Program-made: the position numbers and the translations under genes | NCBI GenBank assembly: GCA_031272345.1 | Contig: JAISTZ010000038.1 | Span: forward strand, 1-26,292 | Origin: Spirochaetaceae bacterium | GTDB lineage: Bacteria > Spirochaetota > Spirochaetia > Treponematales > Treponemataceae | Direction: 5' to 3' | Length of the DNA: 26,292 bases | The notes under the pieces: generated by a model | What the model was told of the DNA's origin: nothing | Database searches by the model: none | The model's input: the letters and a program-made list of their open reading frames with translations, nothing else | Shown here: one piece after another, positions 7,701 to 14,752 of the stretch | Layout: each line of letters opens with the position of its first letter | Numbering within the stretch: the stretch's first letter is position 1

Positions 7701-8468
7701 TCACGGGTTGAACAACGGAGATGCGGCCGCTGCAATCACGTGGAGCACAATGTCGGCAGAAAAGTGCGCTATCATCGCAGACTCCAGGCTCTTCTTCCAA
7801 TATAAAACCCCAAAGGCGACTCCAATCACGCCGTTCAACAAAACCGCCCGGACAACAACAAGCGGCGTTATCGCGGTCACCGCCGCGGTGGCAGGTAAAT
7901 GTCCCAGGCCGAACAAGACTGCGGAAAGAACAATCGAGAGCCATACGCCGAAATCTGTTGGCGTACCGGCGGCAGTCTTTTTTATTTTGGCGGTAATCCA
8001 CACAAAAAACGAAACGAGAAACAACCGGAACATCAGCTCTTCCGCAATGCCGCCGTAGAATGACGCCAGCAATCCCTTCCACCAAACGGGAGTATCCGCG
8101 CTCAACAGCGTGGTGATTGGCAATTTTCTGAAAGGCAAATCCAGCAGGACGGTGATCACGCCCCCTGCCGCGCCGACACCCACAGAAAGGGGCAGCAGGG
8201 ATAACAAGGCCCCGCGTTGCGGTTTGCATTCCAAAGCGCCTTCAAGTATGGGCAGCCCCATCCCCACGCGCCTGGACAACAGCAGCCCGAAGAAAATGGC
8301 GATGCCGAACAAAACAAGGTTCTGCATGAGCCCGGCGAGTACCAGTACCGGCGTAAGCGCGACAGGTTCAGGAAGCATCGCCAGTTGATAGGGCATGACA
8401 AGCAGCGCCCCGGCAACGCTCGCCGCAAGCAAAATGAAAAACAGTTTCCAGTTGATAATCGGTTTCAT
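7701..8468 (-). CDS. CPBP intramembrane glutamic endopeptidase (CAAX protease-like)
   Basis: A 255-residue polytopic membrane protein of the CPBP/Abi family (Rce1-like). All three catalytic motifs are present: EExxxR as EELMFR (143-148), FxxxH (186-190) and a third histidine in HFSAD (His235, Asp239), each in a membrane segment. These enzymes cleave within or near the membrane, and some process small peptides or signal-peptide remnants. AAGGAG at 8479-8484 is 10 nt from ATG 8468 and 7 nt from an alternative GTG at 8471; the ATG at 8477 is too close. The gene follows the lipoprotein gene by about 25 bp and ends the envelope operon. Its substrate is unknown; the co-transcribed small peptide is one candidate. 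Confidence 0.82.
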   Translation of the reverse strand: MKPIINWKLFFILLAASVAGALLVMPYQLAMLPEPVALTPVLVLAGLMQNLVLFGIAIFFGLLLSRRVGMGLPILEGALECKPQRGALLSLLPLSVGVGAAGGVITVLLDLPFRKLPITTLLSADTPVWWKGLLASFYGGIAEELMFRLFLVSFFVWITAKIKKTAAGTPTDFGVWLSIVLSAVLFGLGHLPATAAVTAITPLVVVRAVLLNGVIGVAFGVLYWKKSLESAMIAHFSADIVLHVIAAAASPLFNP

Positions 8469-8493
8469 CACAGTCATACTCCTTAGTTCCAGC

Positions 8494-10422
8494 TTACCGT
8501 TCTTTGCCCATAGCCGCAAGCAGCCGCCCGTTCTCCGCGATACGCAGGCGTGAAATTGTGTAGACAAAGGCGGAGTTCGCCAGCACGATACGGTTGCCGA
8601 AGTTCGTCATCGTGCGGATTTTCGGCGCGTCGATGAGGCGCAACGGTGAAAAACGCGCGATGTAGTGGGCGGGAATGTAGCCGAAGTTGAACTTGAACGC
8701 CGTCAGTTGCGCCCACTTTTCCGCGCGAATCTGGTACTTCAATTCCGCCCGCGTCATCTCCCTATCGCTGTTTCCAAGTAACCGCGTTTCGGAAAACCCG
8801 GGGTAGTAGTTTGAAACGCTTTCCGCAGTGAGGAACACAAGGGGTCCCTCGGTACGGGCAGGCTCCACCCCGTCGGCGTTGATTCTCGTTGTCTTTGCAA
8901 CCTCCCGCAGGATAAGAAAATCCTCCGAAGCGGCAAGGGTGTAGGCGAAATACGCGCGGCCGCTCTTTGCAAACTTCTCTTTGAGTTGGCTGACAAAGGC
9001 GGCGGAAAGACCCCTGTATGCGTCTTCGGGGATTTCGAGGGTCACCATGAAGAGTTTCGGCGGGCCCTTTCGTCCCGGCATATAATCACGCTTGAGGTAG
9101 GTCCACATTTCAACCGGGTGGAGGCGCAGGGCGCAGGTCTCGCCGCGCCATGTAACACGAAAATCACAATCCCCTTCCAGAATGTTGAAGTTCGGAATCT
9201 CGTAACTCCAGACGGATTCTTGCCCGCGGTCGTGCCACAAATACCCTGCGTACCGCTTGTCCAGGGACTGCCCGCGCACACCGCGCCTCCCGCCGTCAAC
9301 GTCAAGAATCGTGTCAGCGGCAAAGAACAGCGGCGCTGTTGTGAATTCCCACGCCTCGTCAAAAATCGCCTTGTGCCAGTAGCCGGTTTCCCCGGCGGCG
9401 TTCCGTCCTGCCACGCGCAGTTCACGGGCGGCGTTGCCCTGCCCGTTCTGCACAATCGTGATGTGCCGCGTAATCGCCGCATCTCCCACAAGGGGAATGG
9501 GCGGCTGGGTCCGCCAGTCTTCCGGCGGCAGCCCCCATTCGGTGAGATTGGAGAAATAATCGCCGCCCTGCAAAGCGGATTTATAGGGCGTGTAGGTGTA
9601 CTTGAAAAACATCGGGTCGCTGCCGGTGGTGTCAAAATCAGCAAGGCGTGTGTACATTTCGCCCGCGTCATTGATGACGAACATGGTTGACGCGCCGGCG
9701 GAAAGGGCGGCGGCCTTGAACGTGCCGCGCTCCGGGCCGATGAAGTTGCGCGAGAAATCACTGGGCACTCCGGTATCGGCGTAGCGGATCTCCTGGCCGT
9801 CCGCCATGAGCATATAGGTCGTGGCGATTTCCATGGTGCCATTGTGGTGCTGGTTGCCGAAGGGGTCCTCGTAATACAAGACGTGGGCGTTGCGTTTGCC
9901 CAGCGCCCAGGCGCGGTTTTGCGCCGTCTCCGCGTCAAGCAGAAGGGGTTCCTCCTTCGGCCACCCCTGTTTGCTGAGCCACATGCCGCTGGCGTGGGCG
10001 ATGGTTTTGTCAACGCAGTAGCGGTAAAAGGCGCCGCCGGTGGAAAGGGCGACCAGTTCATCCGCGTCAGCAGACAGTTCCGCCGCCGCCTTGCCGCCGG
10101 GGAGGAGTCCGGTCTTTGCAAACAGCGTCCACGCGGAGAGTTCTGCCGCAGGGCTCGCGCTCTTGTACCATATATGTCCGTCGCTGATGATGTAGTAATG
10201 ATACAGATTGAAGGTCTGCGTCCGGGTCTTGATGTACACCGCGTCAGGAAAACTGCCGTTCACATCCTCGCCGCCGGCTTCCTCCGGCGCGTAGTGGCGC
10301 AGGCCGGGGTCTTTGCCCAGGTAGAGCGCGCGGGAAATTGCGCAGGATGTCGAAAAAACAGCGGTGAAACCTATAACGAGTGCGGCAAGACAGGAATGTT
10401 TGAACAGTCTTGTATCATTCAT
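8494..10422 (-). CDS. Large putative lipoprotein of unknown function
   Basis: A 642-residue protein with a basic N-terminus, a hydrophobic stretch (12-23) and FSTSC ending at Cys27. This fits the loose lipobox of spirochaetes, where the -3 residue need not be leucine, so it is probably anchored to a membrane and faces the periplasm or surface. The mature part is rich in aromatic residues and short beta-type segments (for example W-S-Y-E-I-P-N-F-N and K-F-N-F-G-Y-I-P), with no catalytic motif I recognise. AGGAGGT (10428-10434) lies 5 nt before ATG 10422. It starts 18 bp after the beta-barrel gene and is followed closely by the protease gene, so all should be one transcript. A partnership with the barrel is an inference from position. 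Confidence 0.6.
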   Translation of the reverse strand: MNDTRLFKHSCLAALVIGFTAVFSTSCAISRALYLGKDPGLRHYAPEEAGGEDVNGSFPDAVYIKTRTQTFNLYHYYIISDGHIWYKSASPAAELSAWTLFAKTGLLPGGKAAAELSADADELVALSTGGAFYRYCVDKTIAHASGMWLSKQGWPKEEPLLLDAETAQNRAWALGKRNAHVLYYEDPFGNQHHNGTMEIATTYMLMADGQEIRYADTGVPSDFSRNFIGPERGTFKAAALSAGASTMFVINDAGEMYTRLADFDTTGSDPMFFKYTYTPYKSALQGGDYFSNLTEWGLPPEDWRTQPPIPLVGDAAITRHITIVQNGQGNAARELRVAGRNAAGETGYWHKAIFDEAWEFTTAPLFFAADTILDVDGGRRGVRGQSLDKRYAGYLWHDRGQESVWSYEIPNFNILEGDCDFRVTWRGETCALRLHPVEMWTYLKRDYMPGRKGPPKLFMVTLEIPEDAYRGLSAAFVSQLKEKFAKSGRAYFAYTLAASEDFLILREVAKTTRINADGVEPARTEGPLVFLTAESVSNYYPGFSETRLLGNSDREMTRAELKYQIRAEKWAQLTAFKFNFGYIPAHYIARFSPLRLIDAPKIRTMTNFGNRIVLANSAFVYTISRLRIAENGRLLAAMGKER

Positions 10423-10440
10423 CGTATACCTCCTGAAACC

Positions 10441-11328
10441 TCAAAACCGTTTTGACGCGCCGGGAGCGGCGGCGCCGTAGAAAAAGGTGTGATACTTCCC
10501 GTCGCCGAAAATGAAGGCGGTGCAGTCTATCTGCGTGACAAAGTTGAATGACCATGTTTTGAAATGCATACCAACGGTGATGCGCGGGTTGACAAAGGCG
10601 GTGAGGACGAAATCATGCCGCGTGGGTTCAAGACCAAAGTTGACGCCGCCCAATGCGTACAGATTGATGAAAAAGGCATTGCTGGTGACAAAGGTGTATG
10701 AATAGCCAGCGTTGGGGCCAGCGCAGACATACCACGCGCGATCGTGAAACTTTTCCAGGGCGTCTGATTGCAGGGAGAAGAAGCGGAGGTTTCCGCCTGC
10801 GATAAAACTTCCGGCTGATTCGCGCTGCACACGGTTCAGGCGAAAAACCGCGGGCAGCGAAAAATTGCCGGCGTTAAAAACATAAGCGCCGGACAGCGCG
10901 CCGGCGAGATAACGCATGGCAAAAGGTTCATCATTCGCTTTGAAATCATCGTAATACTTGAACGACAGTTCCTCGAACCAGTATTTTTGGTACAAGCCCA
11001 ACGCGGCGTCAAACGCGGGCCGGGTACCGGGTCCGGGTGTGTAGGTGTAGGTCTGGGCGATGCTGAATGACAGCGTGTAATCCCTGAAGCCAAAGGAGAA
11101 GCCCAGGAACACCGGCGTGTTTGACTGACTGTTCACTTCGGCGTCATCAAACAGGAGGAAGTTGTATTTGGCGTTGACGCCGACAGAGAACTTGCTGTCA
11201 AAGGATTCGATTGCCCCGCCTGTTTCCTGCTTGAGTGAATCAGATGGTTCTTGCGGGAATAATCCGGCTGTTATTGCGGAAAACAGCGCAAGAAGAACAA
11301 AAAGCCGTTTTTGTGTCATCGTTGACAT
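10441..11328 (-). CDS. DUF4421-like outer-membrane beta-barrel protein
   Basis: A 295-residue exported protein. The N-terminus MSTMTQKR, a hydrophobic core and A-I-T-A form a standard signal peptide. The mature part alternates aromatic/hydrophobic and polar residues through about ten to twelve strands and ends in phenylalanine, as many outer-membrane barrels do. Two stretches fit the DUF4421 family: R-E-S-A-G-S-F-I-A-G-G then F-F-S-L-Q-S-D, and G-Y-S-Y-T-F-V then F-F-I-N-L. No ribosome site is visible before ATG 11328, but the stop of the upstream small frame is only 1 nt away, so translation is probably coupled to it. An alternative ATG is 11319. The family is best known from Bacteroidetes and has no assigned function. 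Confidence 0.72.
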   Translation of the reverse strand: MSTMTQKRLFVLLALFSAITAGLFPQEPSDSLKQETGGAIESFDSKFSVGVNAKYNFLLFDDAEVNSQSNTPVFLGFSFGFRDYTLSFSIAQTYTYTPGPGTRPAFDAALGLYQKYWFEELSFKYYDDFKANDEPFAMRYLAGALSGAYVFNAGNFSLPAVFRLNRVQRESAGSFIAGGNLRFFSLQSDALEKFHDRAWYVCAGPNAGYSYTFVTSNAFFINLYALGGVNFGLEPTRHDFVLTAFVNPRITVGMHFKTWSFNFVTQIDCTAFIFGDGKYHTFFYGAAAPGASKRF

Positions 11329-11329
11329 T

Positions 11330-11440
11330 CTAACCGGATTGCGGCGCTTTATCAAGGGATACAATAATGGGAGGGAAATGCCGGGCGGCGCTCACTTCCA
11401 GGACCGCAATAAAAAACAATACTGGTAAAAATCGCTTCAT
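11330..11440 (-). CDS. 36-residue small secreted or leader peptide
   Basis: ATG 11440 follows a strong AGGAGGA (11446-11452, spacing 5 nt), the best ribosome site in this operon. The frame runs 36 codons to TAG (11330-11332), one nucleotide before the start of the beta-barrel gene. The peptide begins MKRFLPVLFFIAV, a basic end plus hydrophobic core, then E-V-S-A, a plausible signal-peptidase site. This would leave about 17 residues (ARHFPPIIVSLDKAPQSG). Either it is a real small exported peptide, or it is a leader whose translation delivers ribosomes to the barrel gene, which lacks its own site. It is the first gene behind the Pho-box-like promoter. I know no homologue. Confidence 0.55.
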   Translation of the reverse strand: MKRFLPVLFFIAVLEVSAARHFPPIIVSLDKAPQSG

Positions 11441-11470
11441 TTAAGTCCTCCTAAATTAGGTTACGCACTT

Positions 11471-11524
11471 AATATAGGCAGCGTGTGTTAAAGGTGTGTG
11501 AAGAAGATGTTAAGGTTTTGTTAA
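11471..11524 (-). promoter_or_regulatory. Pho-box-like array of four 11-bp-phased hexamers plus -10 box
   Basis: On the minus strand the hexamers are TTAACA (11524-11519), TTAACA (11513-11508), TTCACA (11502-11497) and TTAACA (11491-11486). Each is separated by exactly 5 nt, giving an 11-bp period. The last is 9 bp from -10 TATATT (11476-11471), and there is no -35 box. This matches the known Bacillus Pho-box pattern TT(A/C/T)A(C/T)A repeated every 11 bp, where bound PhoP replaces the -35 contact. More generally it suits OmpR/PhoB-family dimers. The predicted start near 11464 leaves a leader of about 24 nt with AGGAGGA. The regulator itself is not in the window. Confidence 0.7.
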
Positions 11525-11544
11525 ATCGGTGGGCGGATGCTTGG

Positions 11545-11573
11545 TTGATGTTTTCCAGCGGGTGTGCTATGAT
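11545..11573 (+). promoter_or_regulatory. Promoter of the BRO remnant, leaderless geometry
   Basis: -35 TTGATG (11545-11550), a 17-bp spacer and -10 TATGAT (11568-11573) lie just before the ATG. Only 6 nt separate the -10 box from ATG 11580, so the predicted first transcribed base is the A of the start codon. Confidence 0.55.
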
Positions 11574-11579
11574 GGCGGC

Positions 11580-12225
11580 ATGAGTAACTTGAAGGTCTTT
11601 GAGAACCGGAAAATCGCGAAAAACGCTTGCCGCCAATACCCGGCAACTGCTGCGCATTATCCAGTCCATCCCCTCGCCCAAGGCGGAGCCCTTCAAACTG
11701 TGGCTGGCCCAGGTGGGCAGCGAGCGGCTTGACGAAATCGCCGACCCGGAAAAGGCGATTCTGCGGGGCGCTGATTTTTACCGCGCCAAGGGCTACAGCG
11801 AAGCGTGGATAAACCAGCGTCTGCAAACCATCGAGATGCGCAAGGAATTGACGGACGAGTGGAAAAAGCGGGGCATTGAAACCGAAAAGGAATACGCCAT
11901 CCTCACCAATGAAATGACGAGGGCGTGGAGCGGTATGTCGGTTCAGCAATACAAGGCGCTCAAAGATTTGAAGAAGGAAAACCTGCGCGACAACATGACC
12001 AACATCGAACTGGTGCTCAATATGCTTGCCGAAGTTACAACAACGGCGATTTCAAAAAACGAGAAGCCCGATACCTTCGATAAAAACAAACAGGTTGCCA
12101 AACGCGGCGGCTCTGTTGCCAAAAACGCGCGGCTCAACATTGAGTCCGAAGTCAGGCAGCCGGTCATTTCGCCTCTGAACGCGAAGGACAAGGGCAAATT
12201 GGATGTAGCGCTGCCAAAAACTTGA
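11580..12225 (+). pseudogene. BRO-family (phage antirepressor-type) gene with internal deletion and frameshift
   Basis: ATG 11580 opens with MSNLKVFENRKI, the usual beginning of BRO-N proteins. The next family segment, N-T-R-Q-L-L-R-I-I-Q-S-I-P-S-P-K-A-E-P-F-K, continues in a different frame (the frame of 11599). Nearly all of the DNA-binding Bro-N domain, about 75 residues by family memory, is missing, and the junction lies at about 11615-11635. The remaining 190 residues are well preserved: KLWLAQVGSERLDEI, GADFYRAKGYSEAW, EYAILTNEMT, and a lysine-rich end with A-K-R-G-G-S-V-A. The C-terminal part could still be made from TTG 11599, but without the DNA-binding domain. Family members are phage- or mobile-element-associated regulators. 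The intact tail suggests a recent loss. Confidence 0.8.
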
Positions 12226-12327
12226 ATCGCGATTGTTTATCCAAAAAGCCCGGCGCTCTCATCGATTTTTTTTCTCTATACGAATATAGGAAAACCGCGC
12301 AAAGATGTCAAGCCGCATGGACGCGGA

Positions 12328-12356
12328 TTGACGGCGGCGGTCATTTTCAGTATCCT
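12328..12356 (+). promoter_or_regulatory. Sigma-70-type promoter of the VOC gene
   Basis: -35 TTGACG (12328-12333), a 17-bp spacer and -10 TATCCT (12351-12356) are followed by a leader of about 20 nt with AAAGGAGG before ATG 12385. The rest of the 159-bp gap after the BRO remnant holds only the perfect palindrome AATCGCGATT and a T-run near 12266, with no convincing terminator stem. Confidence 0.65.
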
Positions 12357-12384
12357 GTAAAAGCCGCAAAGGAGGCGGCAGACA

Positions 12385-12792
12385 ATGGCGGAAACATCTT
12401 TAAGTGTCTATCTTTATTTCAACGGGAATTGCAGGGAAGCTCTGGATTTCTACAGCGGGGTCTTCAAGCAGAAGCCCACCGCCCGCATGACCTATGGGGA
12501 GGCCCCGGACGGGGCGGGAAGCGCGGACAAGGACAGGATTCTCTATTCCTGTATTCCCATCTGCGGCTGCAATGTCATGCTGTCGGACTGCCCCTCGACC
12601 ATGACGATGAAGGCTGGGGACAATATCGCCCTCACCATCGGCATCCCGGAGGAAAGCGAACTGCGGCGGATATTCGGCTGCCTGGCCCAGGGCGGTACTG
12701 TTGACATGGAACTGGACAAGACCTTTTTTGCGCCCCTCTTCGGCATGGTCACCGATAAGTTCGGCATCCCCTGGCAGATTTCCAAGGTGTAG
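12385..12792 (+). CDS. VOC superfamily protein, PhnB-like
   Basis: A 135-residue cytosolic protein of the vicinal-oxygen-chelate fold (glyoxalase/bleomycin-resistance superfamily), closest to the PhnB/3-demethylubiquinone-type group. It shows the start S-V-Y-L-Y-F-N-G-N-C-R-E-A-L-D-F-Y and then F-K-Q-K-P. A later half has G-D-N-I-A-L-T-I and the typical end F-F-A-P-L-F-G-M-V-T-D-K-F-G-I-P-W. Such proteins often form dimers, and many have no known substrate, so no reaction is claimed. AAAGGAGG upstream sets the start. It has its own promoter and converges with tag 40 bp downstream. A cysteine pair in I-C-G-C (near residue 57) is unusual but may be incidental. Confidence 0.8.
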   Translation: MAETSLSVYLYFNGNCREALDFYSGVFKQKPTARMTYGEAPDGAGSADKDRILYSCIPICGCNVMLSDCPSTMTMKAGDNIALTIGIPEESELRRIFGCLAQGGTVDMELDKTFFAPLFGMVTDKFGIPWQISKV

Positions 12793-12832
12793 CGCTCCCC
12801 AAGCCGGAAACGCCCCGCCCTCTTGTTTTTCC

Positions 12833-13411
12833 TCAGCGGCCATAACAAAAACAGTCCGTCAGGTGATCGTTCACCAGACCCTCGGCCTGCATGAAGGCGT
12901 ACACGATGGTGGGCCCCACGAAAGAAAAGCCCCGCCGCTTCAACTCCCCTGAAATCCGCTCCGAGAGTTCCGTGGACGAAGGGACCTCGGCCATGGTTTT
13001 GAACCGGTTGATAATCGGCTCGCCGTCGACAAAGCCCCAGAGCCATTTTGAAAAGGATCCTTCTTTTTCTGAGAGGGCGAGGTAGGCCCGGGCGTTTGTC
13101 ACGGCGGATTCGATCTTACGGCGGTTGCGTATGATGCGCCCGTCCAGGAGGAGCCGCTCCACGTCCTTCGGGGTGTACGCGGCGATTTTTTCCGGGTCCA
13201 TGCCGTCGAAGGCGGCCCGGTAGTTTTCCCGGCGGCGCAGAATGGTGATCCAGGAAAGCCCCGCCTGGGCGCCGTCCAGGATGAGGGCCTCGAAGAGTTT
13301 TTGACTCGACCGCTGGGGCCTCCCCCATTCGCGGTCGTGGTACCTTTCGTAGAGCGAATCCCCCACGCACCAGGGGCACCGCACCGGGGCGGTTTTTACG
13401 ATATGTCCCAT
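12833..13411 (-). CDS. tag: DNA-3-methyladenine glycosylase I
   Basis: A 192-residue cytosolic base-excision repair enzyme that removes 3-methyladenine from alkylated DNA. The zinc-binding residues of the TagI family are all visible: Cys12 and His25 in the N-terminal R-C-P-W-C and Y-H-D-R-E-W-G-R-P, and His183 and Cys187 in N-D-H-L-T-D-C-F-C. The helix-hairpin-helix core L-F-E-A-L-I-L-D-G-A-Q-A-G-L-S-W is well preserved, and length matches the E. coli enzyme (187). The start has no clear ribosome site. Its promoter predicts a leader of about 9 nt, so translation may start almost without a leader. It is divergent from the FliG-like unit, with the two -35 boxes 4 bp apart. Confidence 0.93.
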   Translation of the reverse strand: MGHIVKTAPVRCPWCVGDSLYERYHDREWGRPQRSSQKLFEALILDGAQAGLSWITILRRRENYRAAFDGMDPEKIAAYTPKDVERLLLDGRIIRNRRKIESAVTNARAYLALSEKEGSFSKWLWGFVDGEPIINRFKTMAEVPSSTELSERISGELKRRGFSFVGPTIVYAFMQAEGLVNDHLTDCFCYGR

Positions 13412-13426
13412 AGTTCAATCCATCCA

Positions 13427-13455
13427 ATTATACCTATGTTGAAGGGATTTTCCAA
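13427..13455 (-). promoter_or_regulatory. Sigma-70-type promoter of tag
   Basis: On the minus strand, -35 TTGGAA (13455-13450), a 17-bp spacer and a consensus -10 TATAAT (13432-13427) predict a start about 9 nt before ATG 13411. It lies back to back with the promoter at 13460-13488. Confidence 0.65.
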
Positions 13456-13459
13456 CCCC

Positions 13460-13488
13460 TTGACGAAACGAAACGGTTAGTCTATATA
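13460..13488 (+). promoter_or_regulatory. Sigma-70-type promoter of the FliG-like unit
   Basis: -35 TTGACG (13460-13465), a 17-bp spacer and -10 TATATA (13483-13488) are followed by AAAGGAG (13495-13501) and ATG 13510. The short leader of about 15 nt agrees with the ribosome site position and rules out the in-frame GTG at 13489 as the start. Confidence 0.75.
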
Positions 13489-13509
13489 GTGACGAAAGGA
13501 GAAAACCCC

Positions 13510-14442
13510 ATGACATTCCGCACGTTAAAAGCCGTCAGCGATTATGCTAAGGCCATCACAGAGAAACCGGAGAACGCCGTCATCCTCGCCTATCTGGAAC
13601 CGGAAGAAGCGGTGAAAGTCCTGCAAAGTCTTCCCTCTGAGGCATGGCCTGGTGTGATTAGGCGCATCGCCGGGGCAGACTGGGAGTCCGCGGAGCGGAT
13701 TCTGAAAGAGAATTTTCCCTCCGTGCCGGTAGAGGACTGTGAGGCCGCGGACGGCATAGAACGGGCCGTACAACTACTCAGGTTTGCCGGAGGCCAGGCA
13801 TGGCAGAAAGCATGGCGGCAGGTAATCGACATTCTTGAGGACGATGATCCCGCTCTGGCCGAGGAATTCAACAAACATTTTTTCGTGTTTGACGACATAG
13901 TAAAACTGGACGACCACAGTGTTCAAAAGGTGATGCGCGAGGTAGATAGTATTGACCTTTGCAAAGCCCTCTACAGGGCCTCCGCTGAGGCGCAGGAAAA
14001 AATTTTCCGCAACATGTCCCGGCGGGCCGCGCTGATGCTCAGGGAGGACATGGACCACATAGGGCCCGTCCGGCTTAAAGATGTGGAGGAGGCCCAATAT
14101 AAAATTTGTTCCATTGTGAGGCGTCTCGGCGAAGCGGGCGAACTCCCTATCCCCGGTCCGGGGGATGATGAGTTGGTCACCGGAAAGAACGTTTTGTCTG
14201 CTGAAGAAATCGAAGCGATTCTCGCCTCTATTCACAAGGAGGAAGCGCCGGCGGAGCGGGCCGCGCCAAAAGTCACGGAACTTTCTCCTGACTACATCGA
14301 GGAGATACTGGACGCCCTTGCCGCGGGCAAAATCGAGATCCCCGCAAAATACCGCAAGAATAAGGAGATTCCCCATGACAAACGAGCGTGTGTACAAGAT
14401 GCCCTTTTCCAATGTCTACCCGCTGTTGGTGCAGAAGGCTGA
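13510..14442 (+). CDS. FliG-like protein without the N-terminal domain, with FliM-N-like tail
   Basis: A 310-residue protein. Residues 17-215 align with FliG middle and C-terminal domains: the EHPQ position reads EKPE (18-21), MFVF reads FFVF (124-127), then FDDIVKLDDHSVQKVMREVD, FRNMSRRAA and GPVRLKDVEEAQ. Of the rotor charges that touch the stator, Arg172, Glu179, Asp180 and Arg188 are kept, and the Lys264 equivalent is Tyr155. The FliG N-domain (about 100 residues, binds FliF) is absent, so it is unlikely to be the standard switch protein. The tail has LSAEEIEAIL (229-238) and LSPDYIEEIL (258-267), resembling the FliM/FliN start LSQ(D/E)EID(A/Q)LL. The end overlaps the next gene by 68 nt. 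Role unknown; it may bind or modify the flagellar switch. Confidence 0.75.
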   Translation: MTFRTLKAVSDYAKAITEKPENAVILAYLEPEEAVKVLQSLPSEAWPGVIRRIAGADWESAERILKENFPSVPVEDCEAADGIERAVQLLRFAGGQAWQKAWRQVIDILEDDDPALAEEFNKHFFVFDDIVKLDDHSVQKVMREVDSIDLCKALYRASAEAQEKIFRNMSRRAALMLREDMDHIGPVRLKDVEEAQYKICSIVRRLGEAGELPIPGPGDDELVTGKNVLSAEEIEAILASIHKEEAPAERAAPKVTELSPDYIEEILDALAAGKIEIPAKYRKNKEIPHDKRACVQDALFQCLPAVGAEG

Positions 14443-14725
14443 ACGCAAGGGCCGCACAAAAGAAGAAGTCGATGAAGTCATTTTCTGGCTGACCGGTTAT
14501 GACGAAAGCGGTCTGCAAGCGCAGTTGAACGCCAACGCCGATTTGCGCGCCTTTTGGGAACAGGCCCCGCGCATACATGAAAACGCCGCACAAATCACAG
14601 GCGTAGTCTGCGGCATCCGTGTCGAGGACATCCAAGACCCGCTGATGCAGAAAATCCGTTGGCTCGATAAGCTGGTCGATGAACTGGCAAAGGGCAAGCC
14701 CCTGGAGAAAGTGTTGAGGAGTTGA
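14375..14725 (+). CDS. DUF2200 family protein
   Basis: A 116-residue cytosolic protein that matches DUF2200 along its whole length. It has T-N-E-R-V-Y-K-M-P-F-S-N-V-Y-P-L, then K-A-E-R-K-G-R-T-K-E-E-V-D-E-V-I, W-L-T-G-Y, I-T-G-V-V-C-G-I-R-V-E-D-I-Q-D-P-L-M-Q-K-I-R and D-E-L-A-K-G-K-P-L-E-K-V-L. The family has no experimentally known function that I can recall. The start at 14375 follows TAAGGAG (14361-14367) with 7-nt spacing and lies inside the 3' end of the FliG-like frame, which suggests coupled translation or a 3' frame change in the upstream gene. It converges on the PhnP-like gene 27 bp away. Confidence 0.85.
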   Translation: MTNERVYKMPFSNVYPLLVQKAERKGRTKEEVDEVIFWLTGYDESGLQAQLNANADLRAFWEQAPRIHENAAQITGVVCGIRVEDIQDPLMQKIRWLDKLVDELAKGKPLEKVLRS

Positions 14726-14752
14726 GGCGCGTATATCCAGGCGGATTGACGG

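Noticed and set aside
8986..10455. Several long plus-strand frames opposite the lipoprotein gene
   Set aside because: No ribosome sites or motifs, while the minus-strand frame has a signal sequence, a good ribosome site and operon context.
12226..12290. Possible terminator after the BRO remnant (AATCGCGATT palindrome and a T-run near 12266)
   Set aside because: The palindrome has no loop and is not adjacent to the T-run; the short pairing next to the T-run is only 3 bp.
12222..12704. 160-codon frame overlapping the VOC gene
   Set aside because: Out of frame with a clear VOC protein and containing its promoter; no recognisable product.
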